Shown here: in pieces, positions 25,201 through 35,276 of the stretch
Numbering within the stretch: the stretch's first letter is position 1
Layout: the number at the start of each line of letters is the position of its first letter
Assembly: GCA_914767715.1 (NCBI GenBank)
Contig: OU612067.1
Coordinates: 9,424,001 to 9,488,000, forward strand
From: Membranipora membranacea
Taxonomy: Eukaryota > Bryozoa > Gymnolaemata > Cheilostomatida > Membraniporidae
DNA: 64,000 bases
Direction: 5' to 3'
The notes under the pieces: generated by a model
What the model was told of the DNA's origin: nothing
The model's input: only the letters and a program-made list of their open reading frames with translations
Database searches by the model: none
Translations under genes and position numbers: made by a program

Positions 25201-27049
25201 AAGAAACAGCCTCTGTAGAGACAGGCCTCACAGTCTCTGCTATATCCTTACCAGAGATTGTGTTTTCATTGCTGGTAATATTGGCTACCACGGCATTCGA
25301 ATAGAAAATTCAAGGATGTTAGAATTGATCCAACCATTTTATTATATTTCTTTTCTATTCTACTTATTATGTTTTGAGCAGGATGAGCACAATTTGGGAT
25401 TGGGTAATTTGTTTGCGGTTGAGCAGGAAGGAGAGGGAGAGGGAACGAGACTTAGTAATGAACAGGTAAGCTTTTGAACTGTGTTGGTTCCCGACTTTCT
25501 TAAGTATAATGATATAGCATAGGCCCATATTATCATAACATGGTGACAGCAGAAACAAATATGTGACATGATGTTTGATGTTGATATGTTATGTCTTTCT
25601 TCTCCAGCAAGCATCTTGTATTAGATAGGTGTGCCTACTCTACTGCCAAGCTGGTGTCTATAACTCTGCTTTTCTTTGCAGGACGGCGATGATTTGGGAT
25701 TGGTATTTTTGTTTGGTGAGATAAGTTTGGAGGATGAGGAGGACGGAAAATGGGAGGAGTTATATCCGATGCAATGCTATGACCTGTTGCAGGTAAACTT
25801 CTTAATACATCGGGCCACCTGAACCCGTATTGTAAAATAGCGAAGTGTAGGCCTGTTGCTTTGGAAATTATCTTATCATGTTTTATACTGCACTGTTCCA
25901 TGGTAAATGTTAATACAAAGTCTGCTGACATTGTGCTAAACATTTCAATGAACATTGTAAAATGAAAATGAACATTAGTCAGATTGATGAACGGAAAGTC
26001 ACAATCCTGTTTGTATTCCCGACAACAGTTGAGTAATCCTTAGATGCGCAATCTTCTACTTGGCCGTCAATGATCTGATTTGTTTCTCGTTGTAGAAAAT
26101 TCTGACAGAACTTGATAATAGAGCAAAAGTATTTGAAGAAGAGGAAGTGGTGGAAGATAATGAGGAAGGAGGTGATGGAGGGGAGGTAGTGAATGATGAT
26201 TTAGTCGGTGATGTAGAGCGGGTGTTGAATGAGGAGGCAGTTGAGGATGTTGTTGTTGACGCGGAGGATGAGGAACAATCTGAAGAGGAAGAGGATAAGG
26301 TAAGACAATTCATTAAATCTTGATTGACCTTAGTATTTTTTACCAATTTGGAGTAGTTTGCCCTTCGCTAAAAGGATGGAATTTTATCAAAATACAGAAT
26401 TGGGGTCATTTTGTGTTGCGTGTTATATCACCTTAATGAACATGTTTCGATAGACATACCACCATTTTTGCAGTTAGTGCTGTTGCTATTGGACCCTGAT
26501 AAACACCAACTTGATTTAAATGGAATTGTGTTGATCAATTAGCGTAGACTTACCATTGACAGGTACTCTGATTTGTCTATTTGTCAATGGTAAGTTTTCA
26601 GTAGAGTAAAACCAGTCAGGATCATAGTCAATACAGCCAATTGTTTATACAGAATCTCTGTCATTCAGTCATGTACAAAACGGTCTCAATTCAACTTTAA
26701 TTCAAGATGAAAACCTGTGATGGTGACACTTTGTATTTGCTGGTTGTAGGATGGTGATAATGAGGATGATGTTAGAGTGGAGGCAGTGGAGGATGGTGAC
26801 GTGAGAGTTGGGGCAGAAGGAGGGGTAAACGAGGGGAGTGAGTCTGACAGGATGGCGATGTACGAGAGTGAGAGCGATGAGATAGAGGCGGAGTTTGGGG
26901 ATAGTGATGAGGAGTATTTGGGCGATGGAGAGGATAGCGATGACAGTGGTATAGATAGAAGGAGTGTTGAGTTAGCTAAGTGTGAGGAGAAATATGAGAG
27001 AAGGTCTATGGCTGACCTCATTACATTTTTTGAAAAATTTTCTAAGTAA
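22270..27049 (+). CDS. Highly acidic protein of repeated phase-0 exons (unknown function)
   Basis: Predicted exons: 22270-22353, 22657-22728, 23821-23961, 24425-24580, 24958-25044, 25382-25465, 25682-25792, 26096-26299 and 26750-27049. Every one has AG/GT borders and a length divisible by three, and all junctions are phase 0, which together support a real gene of roughly 410 residues. The first coding exon is uncertain: no start ATG is seen, and the exon at 22270 is bounded by an in-frame stop upstream. Exons at 23821 and 24425 are duplicates (V/QKNAGNG motif). Exons at 24958, 25382 and 25682 share a [DE]xLGLxxLF motif and homologous flanking introns. The protein is rich in Glu and Asp (EEEEEEEE near 24510; DSDEEYLGDGEDSDDSG near the end) and finishes with CEEKYERRSMADLITFFEKF. 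No signal peptide or membrane segment is evident. I recognise no family; a nuclear or scaffold role would be a guess. A decayed copy lies at 30058-34015. Confidence 0.6.
23432..23466. mobile_element. 21-bp insert CAATGAACC...CATTG, 7-bp TSD
   Basis: The insert 23439-23459 begins CAATGAACCAATGAACC and ends CATTG, flanked by perfect direct repeats ATCAAAC (23432-23438 and 23460-23466). It is less symmetrical than its relatives because CAATGAAC is repeated inside. Confidence 0.5.
24102..24126. repeat. (AAT)n microsatellite
   Basis: About eight AAT/ATA units in an intron of the acidic gene. Simple repeat. Confidence 0.85.
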
Positions 27050-27099
27050 AATCGTATTTCATTCATTTTTATAAAAAAATCCACTAGAAAAAAAAGAAA

Positions 27100-27170
27100 G
27101 TTCCTGTATATATATTATTTCCTGTATATATATATATATATGATTTCCTGTATATATTTAATTTCATGGT
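27100..27170. repeat. TTTCCTGTATATAT short tandem repeats in 3' UTR
   Basis: Three or four degenerate units of TTTCCTGTATATAT with expanded TA runs lie just after the acidic gene stop codon. The paralogous place (34070-34133) has the same unit with different spacing, so the array predates the duplication. Confidence 0.7.
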
Positions 27171-27223
27171 ATTCAGTTATATGCAATATTTATTATATTG
27201 CAATAAGAAGCGATATATTTTGT

Positions 27224-27229
27224 ATTAAA
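27224..27229 (+). terminator. Polyadenylation signal candidate ATTAAA
   Basis: ATTAAA lies 175 bp after the acidic gene stop codon. The duplicated copy has the canonical AATAAA at 34197-34202 in the aligned position, which supports this as the signal. Confidence 0.5.
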
Positions 27230-27807
27230 AGCTCCACCAGAGCAATCAATGTTAAAGTCATGCGAAATACTTCCATTTACTCCCTCACCTCAATTTGATC
27301 TGTTTATTTATATATAATCTGTTAGACAGTGTTCAGTGTTCCTAACCTAATGAAATCCAGGGCAATTACTTCTGATAATGAGTAATCACGTATAAATGAG
27401 CATTGCAAACGATTAACCTGAAACTGCTCTGAATAATGTGGTATAATGGACTCACCATTGATGTCTAACAGCTCTTTTTGACAAACACAAATAGGAAGTA
27501 AAATGCAGAATAATTATGTATCAAATTTTTTCTGTATTAAAAGGTCTTCGTCAAACGGCACCATCAACAAGCCTGCACTATACCCGGTTGGCAAGGGAAC
27601 ACAAAAGAGACAGTTAACTGTTGTGACTTTTTTTAAACTTCAAAGTCAATGATGAGTGGAGATATATTATGGGCGGCAAATAAGTAGTCCTTGTTTAGAC
27701 ATTTATTGTGTTGCTTTTCTGTAATGGATGGGTGGCTGGCCGAAGTTGTGAGCAAGTATGACAAGGTGTAACTCAGCAGCCGAAAATTAAATCACTATCT
27801 CCAGTCC

Positions 27808-27847
27808 CTCTCAGCAATGAACTAAAGGTTTAGTTCATTGCTCTCAG
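27808..27847. mobile_element. 26-bp palindromic insert CAATGAACT...AGTTCATTG, 7-bp TSD and empty site
   Basis: The insert 27815-27840 is CAATGAACTAAA, GG, and the exact reverse complement TTTAGTTCATTG. It is flanked by the perfect direct repeat CTCTCAG (27808-27814 and 27841-27847). The aligned position in the paralogous copy (about 34785-34812) reads straight through as CCCTCACAG then ATTTTGTACAGC, with one copy of the target and no palindrome. Confidence 0.8.
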
Positions 27848-28154
27848 ATATTGTACAGCCTTGATTTGAGTCATTTTGTGAATGTTTGTACTGATAGTTG
27901 TCCTGTCCTCTGTGTAATAAGTCAAATCAATTTTCAGCAATGGGATAGTGATAAAACTCAATCATTCTGAATAAATAATTATGTATCTGTAACAATTACC
28001 GTCAGTCAATGTAGATCTTGAATGGTGCAACACAGAATCATTATAACAGTTTTGAGAAGATTATAGATCATAGTTGTCTTCTCCTGCTATCACCCCATTG
28101 GGAATACCTCAGAGATAAACGATATGTAACATAGGGTTGTTTATCATTGATCAT

Positions 28155-28230
28155 GTCATCCACTGATTTATAATACATGTATTATAAATTATGATTTATA
28201 AAAATGTATTATAAATCAGTGATGTCATCC
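28155..28230. mobile_element. 62-bp AT-rich MITE-like insert, CACTGATTTATAATACAT arms
   Basis: Inverted arms CACTGATTTATAATACAT (28161-28178) and its reverse complement (28204-28221) enclose an AT-rich centre. The direct repeat GTCATCC flanks the insert (28155-28161 and 28224-28230; up to 10 bp match). The paralogous site near 23320 reads CTGTCATCCAATCAAATCAC without the insert. CACTG/CAGTG ends and 7-8 bp duplications are compatible with a hAT-type MITE; that assignment is inference. Confidence 0.75.
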
Positions 28231-28484
28231 AATAAAATCACATGTAGAGACCTCTGGAATCCCAAAGTGCTCAAGAGTTCCAAATTGAATTTAGCCGAGA
28301 AAAGTCGAGAGTTGAGACAGTATGCCAGTATTACAGCAAGGAGTTACAATTTGGCTACAGTGAATACTTTGTTAATCCAAAAGCGTCTTAGCAATCAGCT
28401 CCCTATACTATCAATGGACTGAGTAAGTAGAATCACTGAATATCAAGCTAAAGATTAAGATCTGCATGGTTGAGTCAACTCCTT

Positions 28485-28550
28485 GGTTGAGGATTACTAG
28501 TCTGTCTAGTTCTAGTGTCTTGACAAGCTTTGTTGGGAGGGGTTGAGGAT
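28485..28550. mobile_element. 46-bp insert with TCTTGACAAGCTTTGTT, 10-bp direct repeats
   Basis: Direct repeats GGTTGAGGAT (28485-28494 and 28541-28550) enclose a segment starting TACTAGTCTG and containing TCTTGACAAGCTTTGTT. That sequence is shared with 29017-29063 and, reversed, with 33214-33281. It looks like a partial member of that family. Confidence 0.5.
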
Positions 28551-29016
28551 ATATTAGGTAATGTTCCTATGAAATCCTGATATTTTGGAACGATTAACTG
28601 ATTTTTGAGAGTCCCGTTTCTGAAGAACAGCTATTTGAGCTGGTGCCAGAGAGAGACTCAAACTGAGAAAAACGCAGACATGTAAATTCAATTCGCAGGT
28701 GCGGTGGTAGTAGCCAGGGGGTCTTTCAATTAGAAACAACCAAAAATCGCAGTCGGATTGCTCACTCAGTGAGTGAGCGATACCTGCTATCATAGAAATT
28801 GACTATATCGATGTCTATCTATGCCTGCTAGTGCTAGGCTCTAGTCGCGCTTTCAAATTGCTCAGTCATTGATTGAACTATCTATAATCACTATATATTC
28901 TGAGTGAGCGATTTGGGAACAAATTTGTCTAATTCAAAAACCAAGTAAGTGATCATTTTGAGCGATGTGATAGTGATAACTTGCTTAGTAAAGCAGCGCT
29001 CTTTTTAGTTGGAAGA

Positions 29017-29063
29017 CTTGACAAGCTTCTTTTTTGGTGGATGGGGAAACAAAGCTTGTCAAG
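29017..29063. repeat. Hairpin, CTTGACAAGCTT arms
   Basis: Perfect 12-bp arms CTTGACAAGCTT (29017-29028) and AAGCTTGTCAAG (29052-29063) around a 23-bp centre. It is related to 28513-28540 and 33214-33281. No clear flanking duplication is visible, so it may be an older copy. Confidence 0.55.
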
Positions 29064-29253
29064 AGGCTAGGGATATGTATATATATATATATATGGTAGG
29101 CTCATGGCCAGTGTAAGAAGTGAGTGGGAACTGGTGAGAAAGTTTTTCCCGGTTTTGGCAAGCTGCAAACACCGAATTGAATCGCGGCTCTAGCTAGCAT
29201 CTGCCATCTTGTTGAGTAAAGAACGTAGTTACTAGTTTTTGAGGTTGGCTAAG

Positions 29254-29400
29254 GTGAATGACCAGTGACAGTTCAACTAGAAATTAGCACCAACAGGCAC
29301 AACTGACTGAGGTTTGAACCCATGACCTTGCAGTCTAGAGTCCTGCGCTCGCGCTCTATCAACTGATATCCCACAAAGAAATTAGGGGGAATGTTTAGAA
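29254..29400 (-). mobile_element. tRNA-derived SINE remnant
   Basis: On the minus strand the sequence reads TATCAGTTGATAGAGCG (A box like) and, about 40 bp later, GGGTTCAAACC (B box like), the spacing of an internal RNA polymerase III promoter. No cloverleaf closes properly, so it is a tRNA-like head rather than a functional tRNA. Which tRNA it came from and its exact ends are unclear. Confidence 0.6.
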
Positions 29401-30057
29401 AACAGTTCCCAATAGAATCAATGCAAAAAACTCCTGAAGAGTTGTTGTCATATATGTAATTTTGCTGTGATGATTTTGTCATATATATGAAATTTTATTT
29501 TTCCGCTATAGCCATTATACAGAAGGTACTAATAGTATAGTGGCTTATTGCTTACTGTTACAGATCTGTATCTCTGCATAATTGTTTTGTTCGAAAGGCA
29601 TAGATTTGCATAATATGTAAATATTGCAAAATGTTTTGAAGGCCGGAGGGTGCTACGCCGCCCCTCCCACACCCTCCCCGGCTCAGCTCTACGGTCTTCA
29701 TCGCAGCCCATCGGGTGCGACACGGAGATTAGAGTACTCACAAGTCCAATCAGACCGATGCCCATGATGCGCATGGAGGGGCACTACAGCGCTCTACTGC
29801 GGAAATTTGTTGTATCTTGAGACCCTAAAATTACTGGCTGTGGGGTTTACGTTAAGTCATATATACCAATGGACAAAAACCTATTTCGCAGTGATTTGAT
29901 AATGTAAATAAGGAGTACAACAAGAGGTACTTTAAAGTACAAAAAGTACAAGAGGCCCTGCTGGTGTGTATAACATAATTGACTAGTCTAGACTAGACAA
30001 GTTCACTAAAAATTTGAATACTATTTACAAGTATTGCATGTACCCATTTTGTTGAAG

Positions 30058-31019
30058 GCTTGGAATGTACAGAATGGCGAGGAAAGAGGTAACGGGAGGT
30101 GGGCCGGATGGGTAGTTTAATTCCAACAATGATGGTGGATGACGAAGCAAACATGGTGGGGATGTGTGAGGAAAGAATGTGAAAGAGAAGGTGAGTTAAT
30201 TAGTCGTCATTGATTGATAGATATTTTTCAGTCTTGTAATGGGCATTAGACATTGGTTTTATGCTTAAGGCGACCATTGATTACATCAGCAGTCATGACA
30301 ATGGAAGATATGTGATTCAAGTATTTACACTCTCTGTTATCAAAACACTTGAAAGGTAGTCCAGGTTTTGTCAAAAAGTTGTCATGTTACTATCCGTCCA
30401 TTAATTGACCTTCTGTGTAAAAGGTTTTCGTCTTGCGGAAGGGCTACGGTCCTCGTTATCTACGATCCATCGCTGTTGCTTTCATGTACCGGTAGACACC
30501 ACTGTAAACAGGCAATTTTGCTAAAAGAATTTCCCAACTGTATTTTCTACTGACTGTTTTTTGCAGCAGGATGAGATGGAGTATGAGTTGGAGTGGTTGT
30601 TTGTTGATGAGGGTGGAGAGGGCTTGGTCGTGAAGGATGGGAAGTAAAAGAAGAGTGAGCTACGAAAAACTGTTCCAGGCGAGCTTTTGAATGCCATGGT
30701 AGGAGTGAAGGATCCCATGTATGCTCAACTTTACAGTTATTGATACAGTCTTACCCATTAGTGTGTTTGCATTGATACTACTATTTGACTAGCCTGAGCC
30801 CACAGATTCTTGCCCCCTCCCCCCCATCCGACGGCCCCCTGGCCAATAGACACCACCGAATTCAAAAAGATGTCTGAGGAACGTTAAAATGTTTTCCATT
30901 TCCTTTCTATACTGACTTACTTTTGTTGGCAGGATGAACTTGGTTTGGGACTGGTCGATTTGTTTGACGAGAATGAGGAGGATGAGAGAAAGAGGGAAAA
31001 TACCGATCCGATACTCTGA
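30058..31019 (+). pseudogene. Partial decayed copy of acidic-gene exons
   Basis: Three exon relics align with the intact gene. At 30058 the relic of the 24425-type exon stops after about 20 codons. At 30570-30647 a DExEYELEWLF segment resembles the exon at 24958 and ends in TAA at 30645-30647 instead of a donor. At 30933-31019 a DELGLGLVDLF segment resembles the exons at 25382/25682 and ends in TGA at 31017-31019. Intervening intron sequence also aligns. No start or complete frame remains. Confidence 0.75.
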
Positions 31020-31922
31020 CCTTCTGCAGGTAAACTAGTGAATGCAATGGGGCCTACATACAAGCTACTAGTAATAAGATAGCTAAGCGAAAGACGCTTT
31101 CTATGACATTGAAGTTGCAAATACTAACAGACTGTTGTCTTCAAGTCTGCTGCTGGTATGCCGAACCTTGAGATGTACATTGCCAATTTTCCCAGGCTTT
31201 AAAATTAGATGCTTGTTAAATTTAAAGAGAACATAAGCCGAATTGATGAATTACCATTACCATGAGTAAGTCGAATCACTGAGAATATGTAATTGTATAC
31301 TAGGTGAAACCAGTGGCCTGAAGAGTGAGGTAGGAAGCTGTTCATAGTTTAATTCTAAGATTGTTACCATTCTTCCCCACCCCTTAGAACCCTGGTATTT
31401 ATCATCATCCAATAAACTGTGCTGTACTTTTTTATTTTTCAGAGAAAATGTGTACGCTGTGTTGGTAGTAGCTGTGATGAGACGGTAGTGGATTTAGTGG
31501 GATCAAACAAGAGGGTGAGTGATATTTGTTATTAGTTATGATTGTCATGAGTTCATGTTATTATACAAGGAGTTTTAAGATGTTACATGTTAATTTTAGA
31601 TTAATATTTATGTTACCTGTTAGTGTTTGTTGACTTTGATACTGAATGTTACGTAAAAACTACACACCTACACAAACCCCTTAACAGAATTGAAGGTTGC
31701 TTTGGGGTCGAACGTTCATGACAGTAAGCTGTAGCAGGCTGCAATCTATCGAGATATTTTGGGTTTTCAATGTGGCACCCAGCCTGTAATGTCCTGGGTG
31801 CTATTTGTTACAAACTTTGATGGTGCGTTATTCACCCCTATATATCCATTGCGCTGCGATCGAACACAAAGTATGCAAGAAGGGATAAAAGTGTCAAACA
31901 CACTTTTCATTGTTTCACTTGT

Positions 31923-31970
31923 TGCAAGCAGGGAGGGTGGGATATACTTCCCACCCTCCCTGATGCAAGC
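31923..31970. mobile_element. 34-bp palindromic insert AGGGAGGGTGGGA type, 7-bp TSD and empty site
   Basis: The insert 31930-31963 has arms AGGGAGGGTGGGA and its reverse complement around 6 bp, ending in GA. The flanking direct repeats TGCAAGC (31923-31929 and 31964-31970) are perfect and exactly 7 bp. The paralogous site at about 23185 reads CTTGTTGCAAGCGACTCTT with one TGCAAGC and no insert. Confidence 0.85.
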
Positions 31971-33206
31971 GACTCTTGCCCACAGATTATAGTTGTCTTC
32001 TCTTGCTATCTCCCCATTGGGAATACCACAGAGGGTAATACTAGTAGTATATGTATTTTATTCCCAATTTGAAGGTTCGGCATGTACAGAATGAGAATAG
32101 CAAGTATCGGGATGTTGTTCCTGTAGAGTGTCCAGTTAAAGTGATGATGGACGAATAGGGTGAGGGATGCAAATTTGGCGGGGATGTGCAAGGAGAGAAT
32201 GTCGAAGAGAACATGAGATTTGTCGTCTAGGGTGGGAAGTGTAGTCATCATCTTGTTAGCCTTCAGTGTATGCAATGTATTTACACTCTCTAGCATCAAA
32301 AGATTGAAAAGGTAGAGCCGGTTTTTGTCAACAAGTTGTGATGTTATAATCCGTCCAGCATTTTAATTGACCGCATTAGATTGCCCGTTATTTGACATTC
32401 TGTGGGAAGACTTTCCTCTTGCGGAACGGCCATAGTCCTCGTCATCTACAATCCATCGCTGTTGCTTTCATACTATGACAGACACCGCTGTAAACGTGTT
32501 GATTTTGCTAAAATGTTACCTAACATATTTTCTACTGACTGCTTTTTCAGTAGGATGAGAAGGATTTTATATAAATTGGGGTGTTTGTTTGTGGATGATG
32601 GTTGAGAGGGCGTGGACTTGTAGGATGGGAAGGACAGGAAAAGCGACAATTTACCAAAGAAAATCTACGACTGGTCCAGGGTGAGCTTTTGAAAGCAATA
32701 GCAAGAGTGAAGGATCCCATGTATGCTAAACTTTACTGTTATCAACATAGTCTCACCCATTAATGTATCTGCATTTTTGCATCTATTCGACAAGTCTGAG
32801 CAACCCAGACTTTTGCCCCACCCCAAAGAACTCGTTGCCAATAGACACCACTTGCATTCAAAAAAATGTCTGAAGAACATAGAATATTTTCCATTTCCTT
32901 TCTTCGCTGACTTCATTTTTGTTGGCAGGATGAGCTTGATTCAGGTTTAGAGAGTTGATTTTAGGAGGATGTTTTGATACAGGAGAATGAGGAGGAGGAT
33001 GTGAGTGATTTGGGATTGGTTGACTTATTTGGAGAGAATGTTTTTGAAGAGGAGACTATAATGGCAGAAGGTGAAGAGATATATCCGATTCGACCTATTG
33101 CAGGTAAACTTGTGAATGCAATGGGGCCTACATACAAGCTACTAATAATAAAAATAGCTCAGCCAAGACGTTTTCTATTACATTGAAATTGCAAACACTA
33201 AGAGTG

Positions 33207-33288
33207 CTGCTGGCTAGCCTGTCTTGACATATTTACCCCTATCCCCGACCCCACTGAACAAAGCTTGTCAAGACAGGCTAGCTGCTGG
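33207..33288. mobile_element. 68-bp palindromic-ended insert CTAGCCTGTCTTGACA, 7-bp TSD and empty site
   Basis: The insert 33214-33281 has perfect terminal inverted repeats CTAGCCTGTCTTGACA and TGTCAAGACAGGCTAG, with a C-rich centre. It is flanked by CTGCTGG on both sides (33207-33213 and 33282-33288). The related position at 31150-31156 has one CTGCTGG and no insert. Internal AACAAAGCTTGTCAAGA matches 29047-29064. Confidence 0.85.
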
Positions 33289-34015
33289 CATGTCAAACCA
33301 TTTGATGCACATTGCAACTTTTCCCAGGCTTTAGATGCTAGTTTAAATGAAAATGAACATTGGTTGGATTGATGAATGAAATGTTACAATCCCGTTTGTC
33401 TTGCACGACAGCAGTTGAGTAATCCGTGTATGCGCAGCCTTACACTTGAGCATCACTGATCTTATCCTCGGATTTTTTTTCTCGTTGTAGGAAATCATGT
33501 TGGAATTGGACAGTAGAGTAGAGGATTTGAAGAGGAGGAAATAGTGGGTAATGAGATTGAGTTAGTTAATGGTGGAGAGCGAGTGTTGGATGAAGAAGCA
33601 GTTGAGGATGTTGTTGTTGATGGCGTGGATGATGCGAAGGAATCTGATGAAAAAGAAGAAGAAAAGGTGAGACAATTCATTAAATCTTGATTGACAAGTA
33701 TGTTTGAGCAATTTGGAGTAATTAACCTTTTTGACTAACTGACTGACTTTGATATCTTCAAATCTTTTTGCAAAATACAATAATAAGGAGTAATTTGTGG
33801 GATAATTACATATCTAATTAAACCGTCTAAACGTTGTGTCTCACCCATCAGAGACTGAGTACGATGTGGATAGCGACTCAGAGTAATTGGGCGATGGAGA
33901 GGATAGATATGACAGTGGGTTAGAGAGAAGTGAAGGATTTGCTAATTGTGAGGAGAAATACGAGAGGAGGTCAATGGCTGACCTAATATTGTTTTTTGAA
34001 AAGTTTTCTAAGTAA

Positions 34016-35276
34016 AATCGTATTTCATCCAGTTATATAAAAAAATCCACTTGAAAACAATATTACTGTATAGATTTTATTTCCTGTACATATGTATAAT
34101 TTTCTGTATAAATATTATTTCCTGTGTATGTAAATTTCATGGTATTCAATTATATGCAATATTTATTATATTGCAATACGTAGCAATATATTTTGTAATA
34201 AAAGCTCCACTAGAACATTCAATGTAAAAGTCATGCAACATATTTCCATTACTCGATCACCTTGTTCACTTAGATCTGTTTGTCTATATATAATCTGTTT
34301 GAACATGCTTCTGACAGAGGAAACCAAGGTCCAGTACTTCTGTTTAAGAGTACTCATGTATCAGTGTAACATACCAAACAATTAATCTGAATCTGCTCTG
34401 AATGTGGTTTAACTGACTGACTATGATATCTTCAGAAATAATTTTGCAAAGTACAATAATAAGGAGTAATTTGGGAATAATTATGTATCAAATTAAACCA
34501 TCTAAATGTCTGGTCTCACCCATCATATACCAATAATGAAATGACACCATAAACAAGCCTGCACTGTAACTTGTTGGCAAGGGTACACAAAAGAGACAAA
34601 AGGTTGTGATTTCAATTTTTCGAACATGAAAATCTAACATACTCTAGAGTGGAGATATAATACAGGCTACAAATGAGTAGTCATTGTTTAAACATTCATT
34701 GTGCTGCTTTTCCGTTAATGGATGGGTGGAAGTTGTGACCAAGTGTAACAAGGTGTCATTCAGCAGAAAAATATTAACAGCATCTCCAGACCCTCACAGA
34801 TTTTGTACAGCATGCTTTTGAGTCAATTTGTGTATTTATGTATAGGGAGTTGTATGTATGTACCTTTATTATATCACCACTGATAAATAAAATTCCTCTG
34901 TTTATCAAGGAGGCCACAACTTTGGCCATGTTTGGTGTGTGCTTATTTCCAATAATAAGATGAACACTGTAAGTTAAATTTGAGACTTTTTTGCTTGTAT
35001 CGATTTATACCTTCATACAAAGAGTTTATTTAGCACTTTTACAACTTAAATTATTATTAAGGCTGAATAAATATAAGGAAGTAAAGACTGTGATCATCAA
35101 AATAAACATTATGCCGTGTTTACTATAGTGGTAATCAATCAAAACTCCAGGGCAAAAATATGAGATATTTTTACACTCAAACAGTAGTAATAAAAATGTA
35201 ATTACACAACTCATCATGGCTTTCTACTTTGACAATGACTGAGTCACTCTTGATAATTACTCAAAGCTTCACATCT
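34016..35276. other. Duplicated 3' flank and intergenic DNA
   Basis: Up to about 34860 this aligns with 27050-27920, the 3' flank of the intact acidic gene, including AATAAA at 34197-34202. From there to 35276 I see nothing coding. Confidence 0.6.

Larger units (their letters stand above)
31443..34015 (+). pseudogene. Decayed full-length copy of the acidic gene
   Basis: Relics correspond to exons of the gene at 22657-27049: 31443-31514 (still open), 32075 onwards (in-frame TAG at 32156-32158), about 32551 (early stop), about 32929-33103 (stops, then DLGLVDLFGEN), 33491-33666 (one-base deletion near 33524 puts a TAG in frame) and 33852-34015 (TAA at 33884-33886 where the intact copy has TAT). 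The donor after the 32075 relic is also lost. The last 22 codons remain nearly identical (RRSMADLILFFEKF), as does the 3' flank. It may still be transcribed, but it cannot encode the ancestral protein. Confidence 0.8.
22480..34860 (+). repeat. Local segmental duplication of the acidic gene region
   Basis: About 22.48-27.92 kb matches about 31.26-34.86 kb in the same orientation, exons and introns alike. Examples: GAGTGAGGTAG.AAGCTGTT upstream of the second exon, TTGTCTTCTC.TG..ATCTCCC, TGATTACATCAGCAG, and the 3' flank TATGCAATATTTATTATATT. The segment 28.06-31.1 kb repeats parts of the same unit again, so the unit containing the exon of 24425 and its followers occurs at 24.4, 30.05 and 32.07 kb, with the exon alone also at 23.8 kb. 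Copies are diverged, with many indels and later insertions. Confidence 0.85.
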
